This document shows, piece after piece, positions 7,312 through 15,812 of a stretch of DNA of 64,000 nt. Position 1 is the stretch's first letter; each line of letters opens with the position of its first letter. The DNA is from Stenotrophomonas sepilia (lineage in GTDB: Bacteria > Pseudomonadota > Gammaproteobacteria > Xanthomonadales > Xanthomonadaceae), in assembly GCF_003244875.1 (NCBI RefSeq), contig NZ_LXXZ01000028.1:19181-83180 (forward strand), in the 5' to 3' direction. A model generated the notes under the pieces. The model was not told where the DNA came from. It did not search any database and worked only from the letters and a program-made list of their open reading frames with translations. A program made the position numbers and the translations under genes.

Positions 7312-7887
7312 CTACTTGGCGAGCGGACGCGATTCGTGAATCAGTATCCTGGCGCTTGCGCCACGAAGCGGTGCGATGTCTTCAACCGTGCTGATCTGGA
7401 CCCGATAGCGGCTACGCGCCTGCAACGGCAGCAACGCGACATGGAGTCGATAGGCCCCGTCGCTGCCTCGTTGGGTCTGAGCGTAGTTCAGTCCCGCATC
7501 GCGGTGCCAGTCTGGCAGTGGCTGGCCAGATTGCGACTGTGCGATCTGGTAGGCGTCGGGGCTTGCCAGCGACTGCCACGTGCCGCCGGACCATTGCTGA
7601 AGTCCAACGCGTAAAGGAATGTGCAGGTCGCGCGGAGAAGCAGCATCTGGCGACGGGGAGACGTGCTGCAGATCCAGCTCCACCGCATATGTACGGTAGC
7701 TGGCAAAATTGCGCGTCGTGGTTTCGAACTCGAACTGCACCTGCTGGCCGGGCGTGTCCACGGCAATCGGCTGTGAGAGTTCCAGCGGCTCTGGCGGTGG
7801 GGGCGGCCCCTTGTCGGCGCAGGCGGCAAGCAGCGCGGTCAGGCCGAGCAGGCTGATGCGCTGCCAGTGTGTGATGCGGGTGGTCAT
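7312..7887 (-). CDS. Putative immunity lipoprotein of the effector pair
   Basis: 191 residues with a lipoprotein signal: positive N-terminus, hydrophobic SLLGLTALLA, then the lipobox LLAAC with Cys23. After a Pro-rich linker the mature part is a beta-rich domain (LELSQPIAVDTPGQQVQFEFE, then a C-terminal YRVQISTVEDIA) reminiscent of DUF5625-like lipoproteins. Periplasmic lipoproteins coded next to XVIPCD effectors are the known immunity proteins of this system. The start at 7887 gives the signal peptide directly; the longer frame adds a non-signal stretch. It is upstream of the effector gene in the same operon. The immunity role is inferred from structure and position. Confidence 0.75.
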   Translation of the reverse strand: MTTRITHWQRISLLGLTALLAACADKGPPPPPEPLELSQPIAVDTPGQQVQFEFETTTRNFASYRTYAVELDLQHVSPSPDAASPRDLHIPLRVGLQQWSGGTWQSLASPDAYQIAQSQSGQPLPDWHRDAGLNYAQTQRGSDGAYRLHVALLPLQARSRYRVQISTVEDIAPLRGASARILIHESRPLAK

Positions 7888-8077
7888 GCGGATTCCTGTG
7901 GCTCCTTGCCGTGGCCAATTGAACCCTAACGTTGGCGAGGCAGAGCCCGCAAGCGCAGAGACCGCGGTGCGGTCCATTCACATGTCGCCGCGCGAGGCGA
8001 GCCCCTGCGTCACCGTGTCGCAGGGGGCAAACCCTGAACGCGGTCCAAGGTTGACCGTGGCCCCGTAGAATGGCGGC

Positions 8078-8524
8078 GTGCGTCATTCTGTCCTCCACCG
8101 CCGGTTTCAGGCCCTGGCATGGCTCGCCATGCTGCTGGTGCTGCTCGCCCCGCTGGTGAGCCGCTGGCTGGCGCATGGTCACGTGGCTGCCGCGGCACCG
8201 GTGGCGGCCATGGACCACGCAATGCACGCAGAGCACGCGCAGCACGCGATGGAAGGCCATCACGACCATCACGCGATGGCGATGCCGCACGGCGAGACCG
8301 CAAAGAAGCCGCCCGCCGATCCACATGCCGATCATGAGATGGGTGTGGACTGCGATTACTGCCTGATCGCTGCACGGCTGATCACCCTGCTGGTGGCGGC
8401 CGTGCTGCTGTTGGCGCCGATGGCACCGGTGTGCCGCGCACTGCGCGGCGCGGTGCGGGCGTTGCCGCAACGGATCAGCGGCACATTGGGCGCGCGTGGG
8501 CCGCCGGCACTGATGGCTGCCTGA
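8078..8524 (+). CDS. DUF2946 family His-rich membrane protein
   Basis: 148 residues. An N-terminal hydrophobic segment (LAWLAMLLVLLAPLVSRWLA) is followed by a His/Met-rich stretch (MDHAMHAEHAQHAMEGHH...), a CDYC motif near residue 95 and a second membrane segment. This layout is that of DUF2946 proteins, which are usually found by TonB receptors and copper or iron uptake genes. It starts with GTG at 8078. It heads a likely operon with the receptor and the PepSY protein downstream. The His/Met stretch suggests metal binding, which is inference. Confidence 0.8.
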   Translation: MRHSVLHRRFQALAWLAMLLVLLAPLVSRWLAHGHVAAAAPVAAMDHAMHAEHAQHAMEGHHDHHAMAMPHGETAKKPPADPHADHEMGVDCDYCLIAARLITLLVAAVLLLAPMAPVCRALRGAVRALPQRISGTLGARGPPALMAA

Positions 8525-8653
8525 GCCGCACGCGCGCTGCATTGAACGTTCCCCCATGAGGTTGCCGGCCACGGCCGGTGCCCGCACGCGCGTGTCTGTC
8601 CCTTTCTGATTGCTGCCCTGCCATTGCGGGGTGGCCTTGCATGCCGTGAACAA

Positions 8654-10792
8654 ATGAAAACGAACCCCAACTCCGCGCGCCTGCGCCGGGCGACGCTGCC
8701 TGTCGCTTGCGCGCTGCTGCTGCACTCCGCTTCTGCCCTTGCTGCCGACGTGGCACCCCCGACCACGCTGGATGCCGTACGCGTGATCGATACCCGCAGA
8801 GGCGAGCTGTCCTCCACCGCCAGCGCCGGCTCTGCATTGGGCCTGAGCGTGCTGCAGACACCTGCCAGCCTGACGGTGATTTCGCGCGAACAACTGGAGC
8901 AGCGCGGCGACAGCAACCTCAACGATGCGATCAGCCGGGCGGGTGCGATCAGTGCCATGCCGCACCCGGGCAACGGCTTGAGCGCGCTTTCCAGCCGTGG
9001 CTTCACCGACGGTGCTTCGGTGATGCGGCTGTACGACGGGCTGCGCCAGTACGGCGGCGTGGGCATCACCTTCCCGTTCGATACCTGGTCGATCGAGCGC
9101 ATCGAAGTGCTGCGCGGGCCGGCCTCGGTGATCCATGGCGATGGTGCGATCGGCGGGGTGATCAACATCGTGCCGAAGAAGCCCTCGCGCGGTGCCATCG
9201 AGAACGAGATCAGCGTGACCGTGGGCAGCGAGGACACCGCGCGGCTGGGCTTCGGCAGTGGTGGCGCGCTGGCGTCCGGGCTGGCCTACCGGCTGGATGT
9301 GAGTGGCAACTACAGCGGTGGCTGGGTCGACCGTGGCCGCAACAACGATGCGACGTTCTCCGGTGCGTTGCTGTGGCAGGCTCGCCCGGACCTGCAGCTG
9401 ACGCTCACCCATGCGCAGGGCTACCAGCAACCGATGCGCTACTTCGGCACGCCGCTGGTCGAGGGCCGCCAGCTGGAGGCGCTGCGCCACCGCAACTACA
9501 ACGTGGACGACAGCGAAATCCGCTTCCGCGACCGCTGGACGCAGCTCGATGCGCAGTGGACGCCGAACGCGAACGTTGACTGGCGCACGCGCCTCTACCA
9601 GATCGACAGCCAGCGCGATTGGCGCAACGCCGAGGCCTATGTCTACAACCCGCGAACCGGGTTGGTCGACCGCTCGGGTAACACCCAGATCACCCACAAC
9701 CAGGACCAGACGGGGCTGACCTCGACGCTGCGCGCGCAGGGCAATGTGGGCGCTTGGGCGAACAGCTTCACGGTGGGCCTGGACGCCAACCGCGCGCACT
9801 TCAAGCACACCAATAACACCTATGCCGGCAGCTCGGGCCCGGTCGATCCGTTCGATCCTGTCCCGGGGCAGTTCGCCAGCGATGCGCCGAACCTGCCGCG
9901 CTATCGCAACCGTGCCGAGCAGTACGCGCTGTTCGTGGAAGACCGGTTGGCGCTGAGCGAGCGCTGGTCGGTGCTGGCTGGCCTGCGCCACGATCGCGCG
10001 CGCATCGATCGCACCGATCTGATCAGTGGCCAGAACGCGTTCTCGAAAACCTACAGCAGCACCGGCTGGCGCGCCGGCACGGTATTTGCGCTGCAGCCGA
10101 CGCTGAGCCTGTATGCGCAGTACTCGCAGGCGGCAGATCCGGTCAGCGGGCTGCTGATGATCAGCCCGGCCAATGGAGCGTTCGATCTGGCCAAGGGGCG
10201 GCAGATCGAGGTGGGCCTGAAGCAGGCCTTCGACGGTGGCGAGTGGACGCTGGCGGCGTACCGCATCCGCAAGACTGGGCTGCTCAGCCGTGATCCGCTG
10301 GTGCCGGATCGCCGGGTGCAGGTGGGCGCGCAGACGTCACGCGGCATCGAGGCATCGTTAAACTGGGCGTTCGCGCCGCGGTGGTCGCTCGATGCCAATG
10401 CGACGGTGCTGAAGGCCGAGTTCGAGGAATTCCTGGAAACCACGGGTTCGCCGCCGATGCTGGTCTCGCGTGATGGCAACGTGCCGCCGAACGTAGCCGA
10501 GCGCCTGGCCAGTGCGTGGCTCAGCTGGCAATTCGCACCGGAATGGAGTGCGGCGGGTGGCGTTCGCTACGTCGGCAAGCGCTACGCTGACAACGCCAAT
10601 ACACTGGAGCTGCCCGGCTACAGCACCACCGATCTGGCACTGACCTGGCAGGCGGCACCGCGCACGCGGCTGTCCGCGCGGTTGTTCAACGTGTTCGACA
10701 AGGCGTACTACGCCACCGCGTACTACACCAGCACCCAGTGGCTGCTGGGGGCGGACCGGCGCGTCGAATTCACCGTCGACCATCGCTTCTGA
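8654..10792 (+). CDS. TonB-dependent siderophore or metal receptor
   Basis: 712 residues. The signal peptide is MKTNPNSARLRRATLPVACA...ALAADV; a TonB-box-like TLDAVRV follows. The plug domain has the usual RGF (SSRGFTDGAS), IERIEVLRGPASVIHGDGAIGGVINIVPKKP and then a beta-barrel ending in a C-terminal Phe (VDHRF). It is typical of the TonB-dependent siderophore receptor subfamily. The ligand cannot be named; the PepSY and DUF2946 neighbours suit ferric or copper chelates. I chose 8654 over an upstream GTG/TTG because it gives the clean signal peptide. No clear Fur box was seen in the 129 bases before it. Confidence 0.92.
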   Translation: MKTNPNSARLRRATLPVACALLLHSASALAADVAPPTTLDAVRVIDTRRGELSSTASAGSALGLSVLQTPASLTVISREQLEQRGDSNLNDAISRAGAISAMPHPGNGLSALSSRGFTDGASVMRLYDGLRQYGGVGITFPFDTWSIERIEVLRGPASVIHGDGAIGGVINIVPKKPSRGAIENEISVTVGSEDTARLGFGSGGALASGLAYRLDVSGNYSGGWVDRGRNNDATFSGALLWQARPDLQLTLTHAQGYQQPMRYFGTPLVEGRQLEALRHRNYNVDDSEIRFRDRWTQLDAQWTPNANVDWRTRLYQIDSQRDWRNAEAYVYNPRTGLVDRSGNTQITHNQDQTGLTSTLRAQGNVGAWANSFTVGLDANRAHFKHTNNTYAGSSGPVDPFDPVPGQFASDAPNLPRYRNRAEQYALFVEDRLALSERWSVLAGLRHDRARIDRTDLISGQNAFSKTYSSTGWRAGTVFALQPTLSLYAQYSQAADPVSGLLMISPANGAFDLAKGRQIEVGLKQAFDGGEWTLAAYRIRKTGLLSRDPLVPDRRVQVGAQTSRGIEASLNWAFAPRWSLDANATVLKAEFEEFLETTGSPPMLVSRDGNVPPNVAERLASAWLSWQFAPEWSAAGGVRYVGKRYADNANTLELPGYSTTDLALTWQAAPRTRLSARLFNVFDKAYYATAYYTSTQWLLGADRRVEFTVDHRF

Positions 10793-10803
10793 GGGCGCTG
10801 GCG

Positions 10804-12309
10804 ATGTCGCTGCGATCCACCGCCAAGCGCTGGACCTACCTGGTGCATCGTTGGCTGGGCATCGGCGGATGCCTGCTGATGCTGCTGTGGTTCGTCAGCG
10901 GCATGGTGATGCTGTTCATTGGTTACCCGAAGCTGACGCCCGGCGAGCGGCTGGCGGCATTGCCAGTGCTGGGTGAGGCCCGCGACCTGCAGGGGCTGTC
11001 TGTACTGCCGGCTGCTCTGCAGGCCGAGCCGGAGGCCGTGGCGCTGACCACGCTGCGTGGCGAGCCCGCCTATGTGGTGCGTAGTGGCAGCCACATGGGG
11101 GCCTGGTCTGCATACACCGGTCAGGCGCTGCCGCCGGTGTCGGCACAGCGCGCCGAAGCATCCGCTGCACAGTTCGCCGTAGGCCCGGCCTTCGTGGGAG
11201 CGATGCGCGTGGAGGAGGACCGCTGGACGCATTCGCGCGCATTGGATGTGCATCGACCGCTCTATCGCGTCGAGGTGGGCGGCGCGCAGCCGGGCGACCT
11301 GTATGTGTCCTCGCGTACCGGTGAAGTGGTGCTGGACGCCCCGCATGTGCAGCAGCGCTGGAACTATGTGGGCGCCTGGCTGCACTGGCTGTACTTCCTG
11401 CGCATGCAGTCGGTCGACCCGGTGTGGACGTGGGTGGTGATCGTGCTGTCCGCAATGTGCACGGTGGCGGTGATCAGCGGCATCGTGGTGGGAGTGTGGC
11501 GCTGGCGTTTCCGTGGGCACTATCGTTCCGGTGCGAAGACGCCGTACGTGGAGTCGTGGATGCGCTGGCACCATCTGATCGGATTGTGTGCTGCGGCCTT
11601 CGTGTTCACCTGGATCTTCAGCGGCCTGATGTCGATGAATCCATTGGGCGTCTTCAGCAGCACGCGGGAGGCGATCGATGTTGAGCACTACCGTGGCGGC
11701 GCGGTGGCGGTGGACGGTGCGCTGGGTGATCCTGACACGCTTCTGGCAGTGGCCGAAGCCGCGCGCTTTCAGCCGGTGGAGATTCAGTGGCGACGGATCA
11801 GTGGTGAACTGTTTGCGGTGCTGCTGGACGGGCAGGGTCATACTCGCATCGTGTCCGGCAGCAATGGGCATCTGCAGGTTACGCGGTTGCTGCCGGCAGC
11901 TTGGCTGCAGCAGAAGGTGCGTGCGTTGTCCGATGCACCGATGCAGGGCTTCGTGGTGCAGCATGCAGCGGATGCGTACTTCTATCCGCGTGCGCCCGAG
12001 GCCATGAATGGTGCAGCGGTACGCCGCTTCCCGGTGGCCGTGGTGGACTTTGGTGATGCCGAGGCGACGTGCGTCTATCTCGACCTGGCTACGGGCGATC
12101 CGTTGCTGACGATGGGTCATCGCGAGCGGGTGGGGCGCTGGTTGTTCTACTTCCTGCACAGCTGGGATCTGCCTGCGATGCTGCGCCAGGAAGGTGTCCG
12201 GTTGGCGGTGTTGCTGCTGCTGAGCGCTGCTGGCACCGCGCTGTGCGCCACGGCGACGGTGATCGGCTATCGGCGCGTGCGGATGAAGCTGCGCCGTAGG
12301 CGGCGTTGA
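10804..12309 (+). CDS. PepSY-associated membrane protein
   Basis: 501 residues with four or so membrane helices: an N-terminal one (GGCLLMLLWFVSGMVMLFIGYP), one at about 200 (WTWVVIVLSAMCTVAVISGIVVGVW), one at about 258 (GLCAAAFVFTWIFSGLMSM) and a C-terminal one. His residues at the helix starts (VHRWLG, WMRWHHLIG, FYFLHSWD) fit a haem-binding or reductase role known in this family. It follows the TonB receptor by 11 bases and is probably co-transcribed; a function in ferric-siderophore reduction is inference. The start is the ATG at 10804. Confidence 0.85.
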   Translation: MSLRSTAKRWTYLVHRWLGIGGCLLMLLWFVSGMVMLFIGYPKLTPGERLAALPVLGEARDLQGLSVLPAALQAEPEAVALTTLRGEPAYVVRSGSHMGAWSAYTGQALPPVSAQRAEASAAQFAVGPAFVGAMRVEEDRWTHSRALDVHRPLYRVEVGGAQPGDLYVSSRTGEVVLDAPHVQQRWNYVGAWLHWLYFLRMQSVDPVWTWVVIVLSAMCTVAVISGIVVGVWRWRFRGHYRSGAKTPYVESWMRWHHLIGLCAAAFVFTWIFSGLMSMNPLGVFSSTREAIDVEHYRGGAVAVDGALGDPDTLLAVAEAARFQPVEIQWRRISGELFAVLLDGQGHTRIVSGSNGHLQVTRLLPAAWLQQKVRALSDAPMQGFVVQHAADAYFYPRAPEAMNGAAVRRFPVAVVDFGDAEATCVYLDLATGDPLLTMGHRERVGRWLFYFLHSWDLPAMLRQEGVRLAVLLLLSAAGTALCATATVIGYRRVRMKLRRRRR

Positions 12310-12318
12310 TGCGCCGCG

Positions 12319-13452
12319 CTACACCTGCAGCCAACGCGTGGACACGGCCACCAGCAACAAGGCCGTGGCCACGCCGATGAACGCGGCGATCAGGCCGAAA
12401 TGATCTGCGGCGAAGCCGATCAGCGCCGGGCCGGCAAGGATGCCGGCAAAGCCGAGCGTGGACACGGCAGTGATCGCCAGTGCGCCGGGCATGCGGGTCT
12501 GGTGGCCGGCCATCGAGAACAGTGCGGGGGCGATGTTGGCGCAACCGAGGCCGACCAGCACATAGCCCGCCAGCGACGCCTGCCACGGCGTGACCAGGGT
12601 CAGCACCAGTACGCCCGCGGCGGCGAGCAACGCGCCGAACACGATCGCGCGCTGGCGGCCCACGCGTGCCACCAGTGCATCGCCGAACAGGCGCGCGACG
12701 GTCATCGTCAGGGTGAAGGTCACATAGCCGATGCCGGCGAGGCTGGCATCGACGCGGCGCACGTCGCTGAGAAATACCGCGCTCCAGTCGAGCATCGCAC
12801 CTTCGCCGAGGAAGGCGACGAACGCCAGCACGCCGATGAACAGCACGATGCCGTGCGGCAGGACCAGCATGGGCGTGTCATGCGGCATGCGTTCGCTGTG
12901 CCAGTACGCCGCTGACAGCAGCATCACCAGCAGCATGGCACCAACGCCGACCAGCACGGATACCAAGGGAGGCAGATGGGCAGACAGCAGCACGGTCATG
13001 GTGGCCGCGCCGAGGAAGCCGCCGATGCTGAAGAAGGCATGGAAGCCGGACATCATCACGCGCCGTGCTTCGCGCTCGACAATGACCGCCTGCACGTTCA
13101 TCGTGCAGTCCATCGCGCCCACGGCGGCGCCGAACACGAACAGAACCAGCCCGAGTGTCCAGGCCGAAGCGGCCAGGGCCAGGCTGGGCACGGTCAGGCA
13201 GATCAGCAGACTGCTGGCCACCATCACCCGGCGGCAACCGAGGCGCGCGGCCAGCACACCGGACAACGGCATCGCCAGCAGCGAACCGGCACCGAGGCAG
13301 AGCAGCACCAGCCCCAGCGTGGCGTCATTGATCCCGGTGCGTGCCTTGGCGAACGGCACCAGGGTGGCCCACAGCGCGGTGGCGAAGCCGGGAATGAAGA
13401 ACGCAGCGCGGGTCGCGTGCTGTTCGGCACGCGCGCGGTTGGCAACGGACAT
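12319..13452 (-). CDS. MFS transporter, downstream of the SmQnrR-type repressor
   Basis: 377 residues, about 12 hydrophobic segments, no signal peptide. It has a MFS half with LGLVLLCLGAGSLLAMPLSGVLAARLGCRR (the A-motif-like loop after helix 2) and the usual second half. It lies 11 bases after the DeoR-type regulator on the same strand, so the two are surely co-transcribed. In S. maltophilia the SmQnrR repressor is reported to control a transporter gene called SmtcrA as well as Smqnr; this gene is a candidate for it, but I cannot confirm the identity. Export of a drug or sugar derivative is open. Confidence 0.85.
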   Translation of the reverse strand: MSVANRARAEQHATRAAFFIPGFATALWATLVPFAKARTGINDATLGLVLLCLGAGSLLAMPLSGVLAARLGCRRVMVASSLLICLTVPSLALAASAWTLGLVLFVFGAAVGAMDCTMNVQAVIVEREARRVMMSGFHAFFSIGGFLGAATMTVLLSAHLPPLVSVLVGVGAMLLVMLLSAAYWHSERMPHDTPMLVLPHGIVLFIGVLAFVAFLGEGAMLDWSAVFLSDVRRVDASLAGIGYVTFTLTMTVARLFGDALVARVGRQRAIVFGALLAAAGVLVLTLVTPWQASLAGYVLVGLGCANIAPALFSMAGHQTRMPGALAITAVSTLGFAGILAGPALIGFAADHFGLIAAFIGVATALLLVAVSTRWLQV

Positions 13453-13463
13453 GAGCGGTACGG

Positions 13464-14240
13464 TCAGGGCGGAGTGGGGTGTACCGCGATGCCTGCGGCG
13501 CGGAAGCGTGCCGCCAGCGCCGGCGGGGCCGAGGTGGTGAGCACCAGGTCGTCGATCTCGTCGAGGCTGGCAATCTGCCAGTTGCCGCGTGCACCGAGCT
13601 TTTCAGTAGTGGCGGCGACGATGACGCGGCTGCTGCACGCGACCATCGCGCGCTTCAGCTTGGCCTCTTCTGCATCCATTGCCCATACACCAGTATCGCC
13701 GTCCACCGCGCAGGGGCCGGGCAGGTACACGTCGGCGCGCAGGCGCTGCACCTGGCCCAGTGCTTCTGCGCCGACCGCACCGCCGCCGCTGGCCAAGCGG
13801 CCGCCGATCAGCTGCACCAGGGTGCCTTCAAGCGTACTGGCGGCGGTGGCGATCTGCGGGGCATTGGTGATCACGGTCAGCCCGAGAGCGGGCGGCAGCT
13901 GCTGGGCGATCGCCAGGTTGGTTGAACCGGCATCGAGCAGTACAACCTGATTGGGTTGCAGCAACGCGCACACGCGTGCGGCCAGCTCGGCCTTGTCGCC
14001 GCGGTCGCGGGTCAGGCGCTCGCGCAGCGGGCGTTCCTTGGGCGGCGGCAGCACGGCGCCGCCGTAGACACGCTGGCACAGGCCCTGTGCGGCCAGCTCG
14101 CGCAGGTCGCGGCGGATCGAATCTTCGGAGACGGCATAGCGGCGCGCCAGTTCGGCAGCGACCACGCGGCCCTGCTGGCGCAGCTCCTCAAGGATCTGCC
14201 GGGTGCGCTGGGCGGGGAGGGGGCTGGGGTCTGAGCTCAT
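13464..14240 (-). CDS. smqnrR: DeoR-family repressor, SmQnrR type
   Basis: 258 residues from the ATG at 14240 (a GTG five codons upstream is possible). The N-terminal DeoR winged helix reads QRTRQILEELRQQGRVVAAELARRYAVSEDSIRRDLRELAAQG, followed by the family's effector domain with LLDAGSTN and a C-terminal VIVAATTEKLG region. DeoR repressors generally respond to sugar phosphates. The gene is divergent from Smqnr and upstream of the MFS gene. The known S. maltophilia SmQnrR is a DeoR-type repressor of Smqnr in exactly this arrangement. The intergenic TGCA repeats (14251-14284) are the likely operator and overlap the region just upstream of this start, suggesting autoregulation. Confidence 0.88.
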   Translation of the reverse strand: MSSDPSPLPAQRTRQILEELRQQGRVVAAELARRYAVSEDSIRRDLRELAAQGLCQRVYGGAVLPPPKERPLRERLTRDRGDKAELAARVCALLQPNQVVLLDAGSTNLAIAQQLPPALGLTVITNAPQIATAASTLEGTLVQLIGGRLASGGGAVGAEALGQVQRLRADVYLPGPCAVDGDTGVWAMDAEEAKLKRAMVACSSRVIVAATTEKLGARGNWQIASLDEIDDLVLTTSAPPALAARFRAAGIAVHPTPP

Positions 14241-14250
14241 GCCATAAGTC

Positions 14251-14284
14251 TGCACGTTCGTGCATTAACGTGCAACACCGTGCA
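14251..14284. promoter_or_regulatory. Helically phased TGCA operator between smqnrR and smqnr
   Basis: TGCA occurs at 14251, 14261, 14271 and 14281, exactly 10 bases apart. The last three copies are CGTGCA, while the first is TGCACG in the inverted sense. One turn of spacing places all sites on one DNA face, as expected for a multimeric DeoR repressor. It lies 11 bases upstream of the repressor start and about 100 bases upstream of smqnr. The role as SmQnrR operator is inference. Confidence 0.6.
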
Positions 14285-14387
14285 TCCGGTATTGGGGGGC
14301 ACGGGGCGGCTGGACTGCCGGTGAATCCGCCCGCGCCCACGTCTATGGATCGCCCTCGCGGCCCGGCATGATGGCGGGACTCCTGGC

Positions 14388-15047
14388 ATGGAATCCCTGA
14401 TGTCCCACACCGTTCACCGCAAGCTGCGCATCGGCGCGGACCAGTACACCGGCCAGAAAGTGGTCGATCAGCAGTTCCACGAGTGCGATTTTTCCGGCGT
14501 GGACCTAACCGGCACCGAGTTCATCAACTGCAGTTTCTACGATGCCGACAGCCGTACCGGCTGCCGCTTCAATGGCGCCACGCTGAAGGAAGCCAGCTTC
14601 CGCAGCTGCGACATCAGCATGTGCCACTTCAATTTCGTCAAGGCATTGGGCCTGGAAATCAGCGAGTGCCGCGCGCAGGGCGCGGATTTCAGCAGCGCCA
14701 GCTTCATGAACCAGATCACCCCGCGCAGCGGGTTCTGCAGCGCCTTCATCAAGAAGTCGAACCTGCGCTACGCCAATTTTTCGCGGGTGACGCTGGAAAA
14801 GTGCGAGCTATGGGAAAACCGCTGGGACGGTGCAAACGTGAGCGGCGCCAGCTTCGCTGGCTCGGACCTGTCCGGTGGCCAGTTCGAGGGTGTCGATTGG
14901 AACAGCGCCAACTTCACCGACTGTGACCTGACCCACTCGGAGCTGGGTGAGCTGGACCTGCGCAGCACCAACCTGCGTGGCGCCACGCTGGATCTGCAGC
15001 AGGTGGCGCTGTTGATGCAGCGCATCGGCATCACCGTGGTGCCGTAG
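14388..15047 (+). CDS. smqnr: Pentapeptide-repeat quinolone resistance protein SmQnr
   Basis: 219 residues (215 if the second ATG at 14400 is used). Every fifth residue is Leu or Phe across most of the protein (for example CDFSGVDLTGTEFINCSFYD and ANFTDCDLTHSELGELDLR), the right-handed beta-helix of Qnr proteins. Segments ISECRAQGADF, FMNQIT and LEKCELWENRW match the Qnr family closely. Qnr proteins protect DNA gyrase and topoisomerase IV from quinolones by mimicking DNA. Chromosomal copies are an S. maltophilia trait and give low-level resistance. The divergent repressor upstream supports the identity. Confidence 0.95.
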   Translation: MESLMSHTVHRKLRIGADQYTGQKVVDQQFHECDFSGVDLTGTEFINCSFYDADSRTGCRFNGATLKEASFRSCDISMCHFNFVKALGLEISECRAQGADFSSASFMNQITPRSGFCSAFIKKSNLRYANFSRVTLEKCELWENRWDGANVSGASFAGSDLSGGQFEGVDWNSANFTDCDLTHSELGELDLRSTNLRGATLDLQQVALLMQRIGITVVP

Positions 15048-15050
15048 GCT

Positions 15051-15725
15051 TCACCCGGCGTACGCCACCCAGCCCCTGAAGCTGAAGCCTGCATAGAACA
15101 GCTCCACGCGGTCGAAGCCGGCCTCCTGCAGCAGCGCCACTTCCTGTTCGGGCGCCAGCAGTGGCAGTCGCTCGGCAATGGCGTCGATCGCGCGCTGTGC
15201 ATCGGCGTGGGCAACACCCGAGGCTTCGGCGAACGCGGCGTAGCGCTGCAACCAGCGCAGCTTGCCGTCCGGATCCTGCGGCACGCTGTGGTGGGCCACC
15301 ACCAGCGGCGCGCCGGGCTGCAGGCGCCTGTGCAGCTCGCGCAGCGTGTGCAGGCGCTGCGCGGCATCGAGGAAGTGCAGGGTCAGCAGGCAGCTGGCAC
15401 CATCGAAGCGCACGTCCGGGGCATCGTCGATGTAGCCTTCCAGCAGCTCAACGCGTGCGTTCAACGGGCCCAGTGTCTGCTCGGCCAGCGCGAGCATCGG
15501 CGCGGCCGGATCCACGCCCAGCAGCTGCCAGCCCGGTTGCGCCTCGGCAAAGGCCTTCAGCTCCAGCCCACCCCCGGCACCGAGTACCAGCACGCGGCCC
15601 TGCGCGGGAACGCGTTCGGCCAGCAGCAGGCGGCTCATCTGCTGCAGGGCGAGGAAACCGGGCACCTGGCGCAGCGGTGCTTCGGCATAGCGGGCCACCG
15701 CCTGCGGATCGGAGAACGTGGACAT
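15051..15725 (-). CDS. Class I SAM-dependent methyltransferase
   Basis: 224 residues. The SAM-binding motif I reads RVLVLGAGGGLELKAFAE, with the acidic end of strand 2 in LLGVDPAAPML; motif IV is near DGASCLLTLHFLDA. The substrate is unknown. The start at 15725 gives MSTFSDPQAVARYAE, a common beginning for small methyltransferases of this type. The stop lies 3 bases from the stop of smqnr, so the two genes converge tail to tail with almost no gap. Confidence 0.85.
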   Translation of the reverse strand: MSTFSDPQAVARYAEAPLRQVPGFLALQQMSRLLLAERVPAQGRVLVLGAGGGLELKAFAEAQPGWQLLGVDPAAPMLALAEQTLGPLNARVELLEGYIDDAPDVRFDGASCLLTLHFLDAAQRLHTLRELHRRLQPGAPLVVAHHSVPQDPDGKLRWLQRYAAFAEASGVAHADAQRAIDAIAERLPLLAPEQEVALLQEAGFDRVELFYAGFSFRGWVAYAG

Positions 15726-15812
15726 GCGCGGATTCCTGCAGCAGGGGACATACCACCGTAGCGCGGCGCGCAAGAGGCATTGCGCGCCGCTGCCGCACAG
15801 GCAGGGCAGGAC

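Noticed and set aside
7412..9991. Open frame of 859 codons on the minus strand
   Set aside because: It runs antisense to the immunity, DUF2946 and TonB receptor genes. Its translation is rich in His, Arg, Gln and Ala with no domain, as expected from the mirror frame of GC-rich coding DNA.
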